The notes under the pieces are model-generated. The model ran no database searches. It had not been told where the DNA came from and saw only the letters and a list, made by a program, of their open reading frames with translations. A program made the position numbers and the translations under genes. DNA of 64,000 bases from Dipteronia dyeriana (taxonomy: Eukaryota > Streptophyta > Magnoliopsida > Sapindales > Sapindaceae): assembly GCA_032871835.1 (NCBI GenBank), contig CM065299.1, forward strand, positions 83,705,652 through 83,769,651. The letters are read 5' to 3'. Positions 48,840 to 60,248 of this stretch are shown here, piece after piece (positions within the stretch are counted from its first letter, which is position 1; each line of letters begins with the position of its first letter).

Positions 48840-49772
48840 GTGCATGTTTGTTTGTTTGTTTGTTTTGTTCTCTTTTCAACTAATCTTTCTACTATATCTG
48901 CTAATATCAACCAAATACACATTCTTAATGGGACCAACTTTAAGGATTGGAAGGAGAACATACTTATTGCTCTCGACGGCATGGATCTGAACCTTACAAT
49001 TCAAGTTGAGCAACCAGCTTCTCTTACGGATGCAAGTTCTCCTCATGGCAGGAAGAACTTTGAGAAGTGGGATCGCTCAAATCGCATGAGTCTTATGATC
49101 ATCAAGCGCGGTATTTCGGAGGCATTTTGGGGTACGGTATCTGAATAGATAACCAAAGCCAAAGCATTCCTTGCCAAAAATGAAAAGCGTTTTGCAAAAA
49201 ACGATAAGGTAGAAACAAGCACGCATTTGCAAAGCTTGATTTCCTTGAAGTGCAAAGGCAAGGGGAACATAAGGGATTACATTATGAAAATGTATCATAT
49301 TGCCTATAAGCTTGAGGCACTGAAGCTCGAGCTGTATGACGACTTGCTCATGCAATTGGTATTAATATTACTTCCTGCACAATACAACCAGTTTATAGTC
49401 AGTTACAATTGTCAAAAGGAGAAATAGCCTCTGAATGAGCTCATTTCTTACTGTATGCATAAGGAAGAGAGATTGAAGTAAGAATGGACTGAAAGTACTC
49501 ATTTGGTTACCACCTCTAAGGATAAGGGCAAAAAGAGGAAGAATAATGAAGCTGCTAAGGGTTCAGCTCAAAAGAACCAACAACAAGAAAAAGAGGGCAG
49601 TTTCTTTTGCAACAAGTCTAGACATGTAAATAAGGACTGTACCAAGTATCACACTTGGCATACAAAGACAGGTACATTTCTTACTTTGATCTGTTCTGAG
49701 GTAAATTGAACTTTAGAACCTAAAAACACGTGGTAGTTAGATTCTGGTGCTACTACTCACATCAGTGTTTCT
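48840..49772 (+). pseudogene. Gag and protease start of copia element D
   Basis: One frame with in-frame stops at 49146, 49425, about 49480, 49708 and about 49733. The order is 'NQIHILNGTNFKDWKENIL' (gag N-terminus), UBN2 section (MKMYHIAYKLEALKLEL, LPAQYNQFIVSYN), a lysine-rich linker, knuckle SFFCNKSRHVNKDC (49597-49640; the first cysteine is serine and the glycine is arginine), then protease DSGATTHISVS. It stops abruptly at about 49772, where the sequence jumps to filler and element E. Two stops replace tryptophans expected in the family. Confidence 0.87.
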
Positions 49773-49773
49773 G

Positions 49774-49797
49774 TTTTACATGTGAATAATAAATCAA
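49774..49797. other. Junction filler copied from element D leader
   Basis: These 24 nt are identical to 48637-48660, 1.1 kb upstream. They lie exactly between the end of the D protease homology and the start of the E gag homology. Confidence 0.7.
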
Positions 49798-50640
49798 ACC
49801 TGTGATAGCATATAATAGTTGTATGACCAATCTTTCCACATACATTGCAAATAGGACGAGAGTTGCTCGGTCCAACTCCTCTACCTCTGTTGTAACGACC
49901 TCTGTTATTTCTACCTTCTTTTCTAGTACGATTTCCTCTTTGATCACTAGAAGGCTCTCCTCTCTGAATTTTCATATGAACATTTGCATATGTTATGTAA
50001 TTCAATAGATATTTCAAAATGTTCTAGCTTAGCTTCAAAACTCATAAGCAAGAAATGAGCCTCTTGAATTGTTATCTCTCCGTTTTTAGTAGCAATGGGA
50101 ACCATTACTGGATTGAATTCTTGTTCTAAGCCTTCAAACTTATATGAGATCATATCAAACTCAGTAATACCTTAAACCAACATCACTCAAAGCATCTGTA
50201 ATTCCTTTCATTTGCACAAGAAACTTGTTGATGTTAAGTGCACCATTTTTAAGGATTTGTAATTGATGCCTTAGATGCATTTTTCTTGCCATAGAGTGTT
50301 GAGAAAATCTATTTACAATGCAATTTCAGAATTCATATGATGTTAAACACTGAGTAACTTGACCTAAAGTAGATTCACTAAAAGTAAGAAGAATCCAACC
50401 TACAAGCAGTTGGTAGATCTTCTTCCAATTCAGAAATTCATTGTTGATGTTCAAGGTCATCTCATCAGTTTCTTCGTCTTCAACTTCAATGTACTTTTGA
50501 GGACTTCTGACAGGACCAAAGATGAACTCCTCCAGATCAAATGCTTTTACGATTGGAAGAATTTGAGCTTTCCAATAAATGAAATTATTTTGATCAAGCT
50601 TTATCATCCGATTGAAATTGAGACTTTTACGATAAGTTGA
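49798..50640 (-). pseudogene. Copia gag fragment E, inverted
   Basis: Minus-strand gag: 'IKLDQNNFIYWKAQILPIV' (50600-50545), 'EEFIFGP', a UBN2 part with 'CLTSYEFWNCIVNRFSQHSMARKMHLRHQL' (50340-50260), an RGG-rich stretch (NNRGRYNRGRGVGPSN, 49905-49860) and an intact knuckle CNVCGKIGHTTIICYHRFD (49850-49800). Frame changes and stops break it. No LTR or primer site is evident beyond 50640, so only the gag portion remains. Confidence 0.85.
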
Positions 50641-50825
50641 GATCTGGCCTTTCTTTTTTTCTTTATGAGTGTTGGTACCGTTTGATTTGATTTCGATCGC
50701 GTTCCTTACGGTTTCTTCACACGATTTGATGTTTCATGATGAAGAAGAGTAAAACTAACATGTGTATTCTAGAGATAAATTCTATGTTTATTATATTTTC
50801 ATTTATTGATGCTCTGTTTTTCTGA
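50641..50825. other. Unassigned sequence between E and the MITE
   Basis: I see no gene or terminal repeat here; it may be the 5' leader of E. Confidence 0.4.
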
Positions 50826-51003
50826 GAATTTAGATCCTCTACTAATCTGATTTTTTTCCTGATTTTTTTAAAACATGTGATTGGTTATTGATAAAGTAGC
50901 TGTGAAAACCAATCACATTTAACCACTCATTCATTGCAATGTTTATATGTTATAAGATTATGTGAGGTCAGGAAAAAATCAGATCAGTAGAGGATCCAAA
51001 TTC
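50826..51003. mobile_element. Mutator-type MITE, 178 bp
   Basis: Long terminal inverted repeats of about 37 bp: GAATTTAGATCCTCTACTAA at the left pairs with the complement of the right end, which reads GAATTTGGATCCTCTACTGA, and both continue into ATCTGATTTTTTCCTGA. TTTTTCTGA (50817-50825) and TTTTTCAGA (51004-51012) are a 9-bp target duplication with one mismatch, the Mutator length. No coding capacity. Confidence 0.8.
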
Positions 51004-51012
51004 TTTTTCAGA

Positions 51013-51435
51013 TATCAGTGTTTTAATACAATTGTTTTCTAACAAACTTTGTGATCTTAGCCACTAATCATCCTGCTTCTAGAAGACTGTCTTTCAAACT
51101 ATAACTAACTCTTGTTTTGTTTAACATAATGTGCTGACCTACCATAAAGCTGAGTCAGCCCATTCAGTTACATTTCTATTACAAGTGAAAACATGTGGGA
51201 AACTTTTGTGAAGCCTCCTCTCTTTGTGATGTTGACACATAATCAAAAGGTTATGATTTGTTATAAACCTTCACAAAATAGCGCAACTTTTTTTTTTAAT
51301 GTATAATGACTAACAAAATATAGAAAAGTTAAAAAAAAATGAAAAATAGTTTTTGTTATGTTTGTGCTATGCATGCAGCCTTTCTACATTTTATGATGTT
51401 TAAATAGATGGGTTCAAAAAAATAAATGACATTTT
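51013..51435. other. AT-rich intergenic stretch
   Basis: I see no gene, repeat or element boundary in this stretch. Confidence 0.5.
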
Positions 51436-52612
51436 TTGGAGATGGCATTTCAACACTGTCATTGCTGTAATAACTAATATTTAAAAGGTATCTATTATAG
51501 TGAACGGACAAAAATAGCCCCGATAGTTGGTCCACATCAGATTTCTTTAATTCATTTTATAGTGACAAAGTTATGAAGTAGAGAGAGAAAGTCTCGTTGA
51601 AACTCATACAATCATTCGAACAGTGGCGGAGTGGCGCTATGCAGACGCATTGAAAGGTCTAGCTCCGAGCTTTTTTTTTCAAAGGGATCGAACTTTTTTT
51701 GCAAGGGATCGTGTTTTTATTTTTACGTGACCGAGTTTTTTTGTTAATGATCGAGTTTTTGTTTGTAAGGGATAGAGCATTTTTTTACATGATTGAGTTT
51801 TTTTTGTTAAGGATCGAGTTTTTTTTTTACATGATTGAGTTTTTTTTTTTGTGAGGGATCGAACTTTTTTGTTCATGATCGAGCTTTTTTTGTATGAGAT
51901 CGAGATTAATTTTTTACATGATCGAGTTTTTTTTTTGTGAGGGATCGAACTTTTTTGTTCATGATCGAGCTTTTTTTGTATGAGATCGAGATTAATTTTT
52001 TACATGATCGAGTTTTTTTTGTTAAGGATCGATGTTTTCTTTTACATGATCAAGTTTTTTTTGTAAGGGATTGAGATTTTTTTATAAGAGATTGAGATTT
52101 TTTTGTAAGGGATCGAACCTTTTTTGTGAGGGATTGAGTTTTTTTCTTAAAGGCTCGAGTTTTTTTTTAAGGGTTCGAGTTTTTTTCGTCTAAGATTATA
52201 AACTTGTTTGTACCAGTTTAAAAATGCTCGTACCAATGAAAAATATAAGCTCAGACAAATTAAAAAAATGTTATGATCAATTACAAAATAGCTCATAAAC
52301 ATATCAAAAAAAGCTCATACCAATGTAATAAAATCTCGGACACAGATATAACAGCTCGTAAATTTATCTAAAAATCTGAATCATGTTCAGACAAATTGTA
52401 GATCGATTTTTAGACAAGTTTTTTGGAGAGAGAGAAGAGTTACTGCTCTCAGTGATCAAAGTGTGGAGATGGAAGTACAAAAAGAATTAAAAATTGATTA
52501 TTTAAGGGTAATATGGGTAGTTCACCATAATAGGTTCATTTTAAACTTAATTTATTAAACCGGTGATATCACTACAACTCACAACAAAAAAAGTAACATT
52601 TCTCACTATTTC
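51436..52612. mobile_element. Element X: small non-autonomous MULE related to Y
   Basis: The right end (52475-52612), read on the minus strand, is similar base by base to the left end of Y (54331-54520), including 'GTTTAAAATG', 'CCTATTATGG', 'ACCCTTAAATAATC' and 'CCAAAAAA.TTG.CT.AAAATC'. The left end has a weaker inverted match (GGTATCTATTATAGTGAAC at 51487). The interior is almost entirely the GATCGAG-T(n) array, so X is an internally deleted form that kept terminus and intronic array. Outer boundaries are approximate. Confidence 0.65.
51660..52200 (-). repeat. CTCGATCC / A-run array in X
   Basis: In plus orientation the units read GGATCGAG(C) followed by T-runs, roughly 25 units of 20-22 bp. 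A segment of about 86 bp is nearly perfectly duplicated head to tail (51851-51936 and 51937-52022). Confidence 0.85.
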
Positions 52613-54330
52613 CACTAAATAGATATGGCATTAATCTATTTTATTTATTGGTTATCCTCAATTTAATTGTCGTATAGGCAGTTTGGATGTGTTGATATGT
52701 TGCAATTGGTTCTTAGGATTCTCGACTAGCTAATTTGATAATTGGACGGCACATCGATTTATTTGAGATGGGTTCGTCTAAGTTCTAACTAGTTTAATTT
52801 GCTTCGTTGAGTACCCACGTACCGTTGAGAGTATTAATGGAATATAGGGCCTAGAGACTCTTTAATAAGTTCCGGAAATATAAAAATGTCTTTGAAAAAA
52901 AAGCTCTGAAATTTATTTTTATGGACGTGTTTTGAGTAAAGAGTGCTAGGATGATATTCGTTCTTGTACTATTAAGGTTGTGGGTTCTAGTTACATTTCC
53001 TCCCAAAACCTTGAATTCATTGTAACATTTAAAAAACACTAGGTGGATAGAATAATGTCAGTGACCACATTTGTCTGTACCAGGCTGATCGATATCTTGA
53101 AAGTTGTCACATGCAGAAAGGCAGTTAATGGATAAACAACCACTTGTTTGATAAAATCATAAAAGTAGAACAACTCTACAGCTTGTGTACGAAGATCCCC
53201 CAAATCGTCCCTTGGAGTTGGAATCTTTCGGAAATGAAATCCACCTTGCCCGGACCGCTATCATCCTCCCTTTTATTTTTCTTTTTAAAATTGCATACTT
53301 GCATGATTTATAATTTTCTAAAAAAAATGTGAAATTTGTGTTAGTGAATACAAAGTAGCTGTCAAACTTGGTGAAAACAACAGATAAAACTGCTTAATTT
53401 TTAAAAAAAATTTACTTGGGCCATTGCTAGACTATTGCAAGATTAAATGAGGACACTCTATCACCGAGCCACATTGCACCGTATTTTTTTATTGATTGGA
53501 TTGGAATTACATTGACAGGGCGTGACAATTTGGCCTTTCGCTTAGGCACAAGCCGGTTATACACTTATATGGAGATGAACCTTTTGAACTTTACAGATTA
53601 AAAAAAAATGTGTTTTTCTTTAATTTTCTGAGGTGCATATAGTGTATCTATCCACTTGGCTCAATCTTCTGCTGGAAATTTATTCCCTAACAAAAGGGGA
53701 CGCAACATACCCTCAAATGATTTCTAATCTCTGAAAAGCAAGAATTGATTAGATTTTTCTGAGATGAAATATCATCTGTCAAATGAAATGGATGCTATTG
53801 CTAATATTAATTTTATTTTTCCTTTTTCTTACACGAGTAAAAATGGAATGTGTTTGCTTCAGAAAAATAAAATGGAATATGTGTTTTCATTAATTATATA
53901 TAGTAAGATTATTCAAAGATTGCCATCACATTGATTATGTATCTGTACGTGGTGGTTTTCAGGAAGTGTGAATCATGAACTACTTTTACAAGAACTAAAA
54001 ATCACCGAAAGGTGACTGTGCTAAATCTAGCACTGGAATCTTGACTTGGTATAGAAAGGTTGTTTAATTAAACAGTTCTTTTTTCTTCTGATAGACAAAA
54101 CAAAAGATTTTGGTATTAATTATTAAAATGTTGTAGAAGTTATCTCAGATCATATCTTTTCAAAAAGTTTTCAAATACTGCAGTTGTCTTTATCGATCAA
54201 TATTATATTACCACTTAATTAAAAGACTTGATTAGCATAATATAGGGTACGGATATTGATACCTATAAATATGATAAGTAAATCTATATTTATAAGTACA
54301 CCATGTCTAAAATTTTAAATTAAACCATTG
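52613..54330. other. AT-rich intergenic stretch between X and Y
   Basis: No gene is supported. A segment at 52925-53040 (GGTTGTGGGTTCTAGTTAC) has a weak B-box-like look and may be SINE-derived. Short open frames here do not resemble proteins. Confidence 0.5.
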
Positions 54331-54557
54331 TAGAAATGGTAAGGAATGTCACTTGTTTTTAATCTCTTGCAGTGATGTCACCGTTATAATAAGTTAAGTT
54401 TAAAATGTACCTATTATGGGGAGCTACCAAAATTGCCCTTAAATAATCGATTTTTTATTCTTTAAAAGCTGTCGTCCAAAAAAGTTGCCTGAAAATCAAT
54501 CAACTACTCCATATTTTCTTCAGAAAACGAGCTCCATTTCAGATATTGCACAAGAAG

Positions 54558-55390
54558 GTAAATTAATATTTCTGATCTTCATTTCCATTTTTTCTTGTAT
54601 TTTTGTGTGGTATAACATTGTATGAACATTTATGAAAATGTTGTCTCAATTTTTTTATATTTATGTCTGGGAGTTGTAAACTTTGAAAAAATAATGAATG
54701 AACATGTATGTATATTTTTATATATATATATTTGGCCGAGTTGAGTTGTAGTGGTGCAAACAAGCTTATAATCTTGGGCATAAAAGCTGGAAAGCTTTTA
54801 AAAAAAGTTCGAAACATTTGCAAAAAAGCTCGATTAAATTCTAAAAAACCTCGATCCATAAAATAAATGTTTGATCCAAAAAATAGATGCTGGATATGTA
54901 AAAAAAAAAAGCTCGATCTATCAGAAAAAAAGCTCGATTCCTAAAAAAAAAACTCGATTCTTGACAAAAAAATCTTGATCCCTCACAAAAATAGCTCGAT
55001 CCCGCACAAAAAAAAAAGTTCAATCCCTCACAAAAAAGCTCGATCCCATACAAAAAAACTCGAATCCTCACAAAAAAGCTCAATCCCTAAAATAAAAAGG
55101 TCGAGCCATATTTGAAAAAAGATGGAGTCATATGAAAAAAGGCTCGAGCCATATTAAAAAAAACTCGATGATGTACAAATAGAGCTCGGTCTTGAACAAA
55201 AAAAGCTCAATCCCATTAGAAAAAGCTCGATCATGTACAAAAACGGCTCGATCATTTACAAAAAAAGTTCGATCAGTTAAAAAAAAACTTCATCTCTTAC
55301 ACTTTTGATTTTTGTTTAATCCTTTATAATTGTAAATTTAATATTAAATATTTATTTCTTAATAATGGTTTTTGATGATGGTTTTGACAG
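54558..55390 (+). other. Predicted 5'-UTR intron of the MULE transposase gene
   Basis: A donor AAG|GTAAAT at 54557/54558 and an acceptor GTTTTGACAG ending at 55390 leave only GACA before the ATG at 55395. The intron contains the left array. Splicing is inferred from site quality alone. Confidence 0.55.
54780..55300 (+). repeat. CTCGATCC / A-run array, left copy in Y
   Basis: About 25 units of 20-21 bp with core GCTCGATCC, a variable 4-6 nt segment (often CTCAC or CATAC) and an A-run. Decayed units read TTCGA, CTCAATCC or GTCGAGCC. It lies between the 5' terminus and the transposase start codon. Confidence 0.9.
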
Positions 55391-55394
55391 GACA

Positions 55395-57808
55395 ATGCAT
55401 AGGGTGAGAACAGTCATATCTTAAAACGGTCGATGGGAGCAATTACCCGACGAAAATCAGAGGTATTTAGGTTCCGATAACCAAGGTTTGTATGTGTTAA
55501 AGAATTTGAGTTACGACGAACTGGTGTCGATCGTGCAAACCATTGTGAAGTTTGATGAGAACAAATACAGTGCTGATCTACAGTCTCTGTCAATTGCTCC
55601 TGGGACTACATGTCGTACATTTATAAGAAACAGTGATGATGTTCGGTTTATGCTAGGGGAAGATAGGGTGATCCCTCAAGTATGTGTTAGTCTAATCGAG
55701 AGGCCAACATAAGGTGTCATTGGTGAAGAAATTCATGATCGTGATAACGCCCAACAATTTTGATCGTCAGGCGGAAGCAACCGGTTGTTCACAGAAAGAA
55801 GCGGGATTGATGGTCGGAAAAACATATATGTTGTCCCACAGGAAGTAACCGCCTATGATAATAGACCGGGACCTCAGTTCGACGATGTATTTGGTTGTCA
55901 AATTGAGATGAATGGTAGACAGTACAACCACCAATACAATGAGATCTACAATGACATCAACAATGAGCAGAATATAGCACTGAATGTTAGGGTGAATCAT
56001 GAGGTGGATAATGAGGGCAATTTCAATTCTATAAAAATTGTAGAGGATAATCAGGATGATGAAGAACCTGTCGAAACAGAAAGACGTGTAAGACATGTAA
56101 GACATGTACACAGATTTAGTTCCAGTGCACCAGATATAGCTGGGACCTCCGAGGGGAGGGCTAATGTAACTCCAGATGATTCTGATAATGCCACAGCATG
56201 GGTTATTCCAGGAGCAGAATTATACTCGTTTGGTATTAATGGAAGCAGGAACTTAGTTGAAGATGAACCTACAAGCATGATATATAAAGGGTAATTTTTT
56301 CAAACAAAAAAGGATTTGAAGAGACTAGTATGCCATTTTGCAATGTGGCAGAACTTCGAATGGAAAGTGAAAAGGTCCAATAAGACAACATTACATCTAG
56401 TTTGTTTGATGGGAAATTGTACGTGAAAATTAAGAGCGGTGAGGAGAGATGAAGACACATACTTTCAAGTAAGAAGTTTTGTCATTGAACACACTTGTTC
56501 GTTATAGGAAATTCACCGCCGGCACCAACAATCTAGTGCAATCATAATTGGAGAAGTTATTGCACCTAGACTTCAACAACAAGACGGTCGACTAATGCTT
56601 CCGAAGGACATAATACCTGACATGAAATCAATGTATGGAATCCAAATCATGTACAGTAAGGCACATGCCGCCCTCGATTGTGCATTGTCACTGACATATG
56701 GAACGCATGAGGAAACCTTCCAACTGCTTCCATCATTTGGTTACGTTTTGGAACAACAAAATCCCGGCACAATCACTAACTTACAGTGTAACGAAGATGG
56801 TAAATTTATGTACTTCTTCATGTCGATTGGTGCCTCACTTAGAGGATTCCGGACGTGTATGCGTCCAGTCATTGCCGTTGATGGTACCCATTTGAAGGGA
56901 CAATTTCGGGGTTCAATGTTTGTTGCAACAGCACAAGATGGGAACGATCAGGTGTATCCAATTGCTTTTGGATACTGCGACTCAGAAAACAACCTTTCAT
57001 GGGAATGGTTTTTGGATTGCTTGAAGGGTGCCCTAGGTCATATTGATGAGCTAGTTTTTATTTCCGATAGGCATGCAAGCATTGAAGCAGGGATTCCTAA
57101 AGTGTTCCCTTATGCCACCTATACCATATTTTACTGGCACTTTGCTGAAAATATTAAAAAGCGATTTCATAGGAAGGTTGTTGCCGCAATAATGGATAAA
57201 GCAGCCCACGCATACACCGAGTTTGAATAAAACCGGCATATGGAAGAGTTAAGAAACTTGCACCAGAATGCATATGATTATGTAATTGATGCCGGTCCAC
57301 ACAAGTGGTCCCGTGTACACTGCCTGGAAAGAAGGTACAGGGTGATGACGACAAATGTTGCAGAATGCATAAACTCATGCCTCAAATTTGCTCGCCAACT
57401 GCCTATGTTGACTCTGGCTGAGTTCATTAGGAATATGCTGCAACGGTGGTTTCACGATCGCTATAGAGCTGCATAAACCATGCGTCATCAGTTGACCGAC
57501 GCAACATATATTATGCTTTTAAAACTTGTGGAAAAGTGTGATTTTTTGACCGTAAATCCAGTAGACTGGAACATTTTCTCGGTCAAGCGGTTTGGAAAAC
57601 AGTGGACTGTTGACTTAGCCCGGAAGACTTGTACTTGCAACAAATTCCAAATGGATCAATTTCCATGTTCTCATGCTCTTACGGCGGCACGGTACATTAC
57701 TTTCAAATTGTACTGTGAGGTGATTATTACTAAAACGTGAAGCTGATCGTTTTCAATGTTTTTTACAGGAAGCGAAACTTGGACTTGACAACTTTTTGTT
57801 CGGACTAA
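55395..57808 (+). pseudogene. MULE (MuDR-type) transposase pseudogene
   Basis: One frame from ATG 55395 to 57691, then an intron (57692-57768, CACG|GTACAT...TTACAG) and a last piece to TAA 57808. Domains: PB1-like N-terminus (LSYDELVSIVQTIVKFDENK, 55500-55560), acidic linker, MuDR DNA-binding domain (KKDLKRLVCHFAM, WKVKRSNKTTLHL, 56300-56510), MULE DDE domain with the first Asp in VIAVDGTHLKG (56880), second Asp in FISDRHASI (57066) and the probable Glu in VAECINS (57363), and a SWIM zinc finger CTCNKFQMDQFPCSHA (57627-57675). In-frame stops at about 55422, 55710, 55761, 56292, about 56430, about 56505, 57228 and 57474 kill it, but I find no frameshift. The C-terminal region that normally follows 'RNLD.TSLC' is absent because the sequence abuts the convergent gene. 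Confidence 0.92.
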
Positions 57809-57819
57809 AAATGATTGAA

Positions 57820-60248
57820 TTATGATGATCAGAGTAGAGAACATCATGATCCACTGGTGCCAGTACGTCCACATCACGTCTGTTTAATGATTGAATTAGC
57901 TTAGCTATACGTAAATTTGAATAAACATTAAATGTACAACCATTTTTATTATAAAAAGTTAGACTCACAGTTCCCCGTTGATGTTCCTCTTGAAGGCTTT
58001 GTATGCCGCAAGCTGTTCAGTGTCCACTAGTCCGTGGGGGTCAAAAATGTGTTCCACGGACTCGGGCAGTGTCTTCAACCTCTTTAGACGACGTGGATCT
58101 GTGTAAGGGCTCATCAACTGTCATCCGCACTTAACTAAACGCTTCGATGTAATGGACGGGGGAGGGGACCATGTCGATGCCACAGACGTGCCGGGTGGGG
58201 GAGAGGACTGCTCCGACTTCACAGGTGCTGGGTGGGGGGGGACCGCTTCAACGCCACAGATGTGCTGGGTGGGGGAAGGGACCATTGTGGCTGAATTGAT
58301 GTGCTGGGAGGTGGGGGTATCGATGTACTGGGAGGTGGGAGGGACTGCTGAGCCTGGGTGAACCCAGATAGGATAGTTGGGAGGTCCAACCCGACTGCTG
58401 TACGTGAACCATGCCTACTATCGCTGGTATGCGACTGAGGTTGCCTCTTCGGACCTACCCCCCTGGTAGGCAGGGTCTTGACTACGTCGAGCTGTCATGT
58501 CTGTCCCCAATGTATACCTATCAGTCGACCCTCTGGAACTAAAGTCTGGATCAGGAGGTGGGGGCTATCCCGGTGTGTACGCATGGTCGACCCTTGAAGC
58601 CCCCGGATCATATCCAGTAACAATCGGTGTTGCTGCTGACGATCCTCATCACTATTCCAGATCATATCCAACAACTCCAAGTGTTGACGTTGTCGATCCT
58701 CCTCACTCTTCCGGAGAGCTTCACGCACATCGTTCAACATATCTGCCCACGGAGCCTGAAATCATGTCTATATTGTTAGTAAAAAATTATCACCATGTGT
58801 TAATAAAAAACACTAAACTTTGTTTTCAACTTACCTCTCGATCACGTCCAACGCCCCCACTGGAATCCCCTGCAGATGTACCATGTCCGGAGGTGGAAAA
58901 CCGAACCCGCATATGCCTATGCCTTTCTCGTTGAGGGTCTGTCTCATATCCCTCACTGTCACTGGGCCTTAAACCCCCAGCAGCGTGCTCAGATCCCTCA
59001 CTGTCAATGGTCCTGTTTGTTAAACCCCCACCCTTTGTACCACTGATCCTGCTTAAAGTAGTCTGATCAGGGACCGGAGGCAGCATATCACCCATGTCAT
59101 CTTCTACATACAGGCTCCCCCCCCACTAGCCAGACATAGTACGATGCCTGTCTCTCAACTGGTGTCGGCACCAGTTTCTTCCTCGTAAACATCTGAAATA
59201 TTAGTTAGAACATTGTAATTGTACAAATACTAACTAATAAAAAAATTAACAAAATAAATACATGCCCTGGCTTTGAAAATCTTTGCCAGTTTCTTCCCTC
59301 TCGGTTGTTTGGTCAACTTCCACTTCAAAATACGGGGAATCGGATCAGTAACCCTCCGGGCACCGACCTTTTTGGCCAAATCAGGGATCACCTCCAAAGC
59401 AAATATCTGCATTAAAGATAAGTATGATAAGTATCCATAATATTTTGGACACCAACAATAAAGTACAATTTGTAGATAAAAGTTCTTACCAATAGGGCAT
59501 GAGATAAACTGTATATGTTATAAGTCTCCACCCTGTGTACATCAACGCCCTTTTCCTACTGGCGTCGCTCCAACCCGTCTCGTTGCCCGTCAAGCGCATG
59601 CTTGAATGAGTAAATAGAATGCCTGTACACGTGGGCACCCCATGGGAACGCATCGAACACATCAAGATCCTCAACCAGCCGACACTGCCAAACTGGAATC
59701 TTGAATCTCTCATCCACCCTCATCAGTATCTAGTTCAGCATATATAAGAGGCAGAGCTTGACAGCATCGTACGCCTTTCCGAACTCTGTGCCAGTGATAA
59801 CACCCCTAATCTCCTCCAACCACACCTCATCGGCTCCAGGAAAGTACAGCTCATGTATGCCATTCTCCACTGCTGCATACTTGGTCGTGTCTGATACAAC
59901 TCCAAACCGTAGTCCGGTGATCAGGCAAAATTCCACATTCGAAAACCTCACCCACTGGTTCCCTAACATGAACTGCATCTTATATGTTGGGCTGTTATGA
60001 TGTGGCTCCCTCAAAAGCAACTGATGGATAATACCACCCGAAAACTTCATCTCCCGATGCATCTTTAGGAAATGCCCGAAACATGACGCCATGAACCGAC
60101 GTCGATCTTCATCTGCAAATTCTACAGGGACACGGTTCAACGCGTCGTCTATATGGCCAAGGGCATCAAAATGGTTGTGTCGAGTCAATTTGCTTTTGTA
60201 CCAGTCTCCTTCTGCAGTTTTAAGAGAATTCCTCAACATAATTCTCAT
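57820..60248 (-). pseudogene. DUF1985 (Ulp1-associated) gene, convergent, lacking the C48 protease domain
   Basis: Minus strand, ATG at 60248 directly after an acceptor. Exon 2 (60248 to about 59491) encodes the DUF1985 domain: FGHFLKMHREMKFSGGIIHQLLLRE, FMLGNQWVRFSNVEFCLITGLRFG, then after a TAG 'VWQCRLVEDLDVFDAFPWGA'. A donor near 59490 (GTAAGA) leads to exon 3 (59411-59266, FALEVIPDLAKKVGARRVTDP). Exon 4 (59195-58836) has a linker with ERHRHMRVRFSTSGHG. Exon 5 (58763-57969) has a coiled coil (VREALRKSEEDRQRQHLELLDMI), PPPSTS repeats and 'TDPRRLKRLKTLPESVEHIF'. After a last intron (57880-57968) only 'RDVDVLAPVDHD' follows, the very start of the C48 region; the His/Asp/Cys catalytic part is missing and transposase sequence begins. 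Several stops and one frameshift in a C-run are visible. Confidence 0.75.

Noticed and set aside
54563..55083. Minus-strand open frames with F/R/E-rich repeats (54563-55083) and the KKTRSLTKK frame (51679-51876)
   Set aside because: They are translations of the CTCGATCC/A-run arrays, not independent genes.
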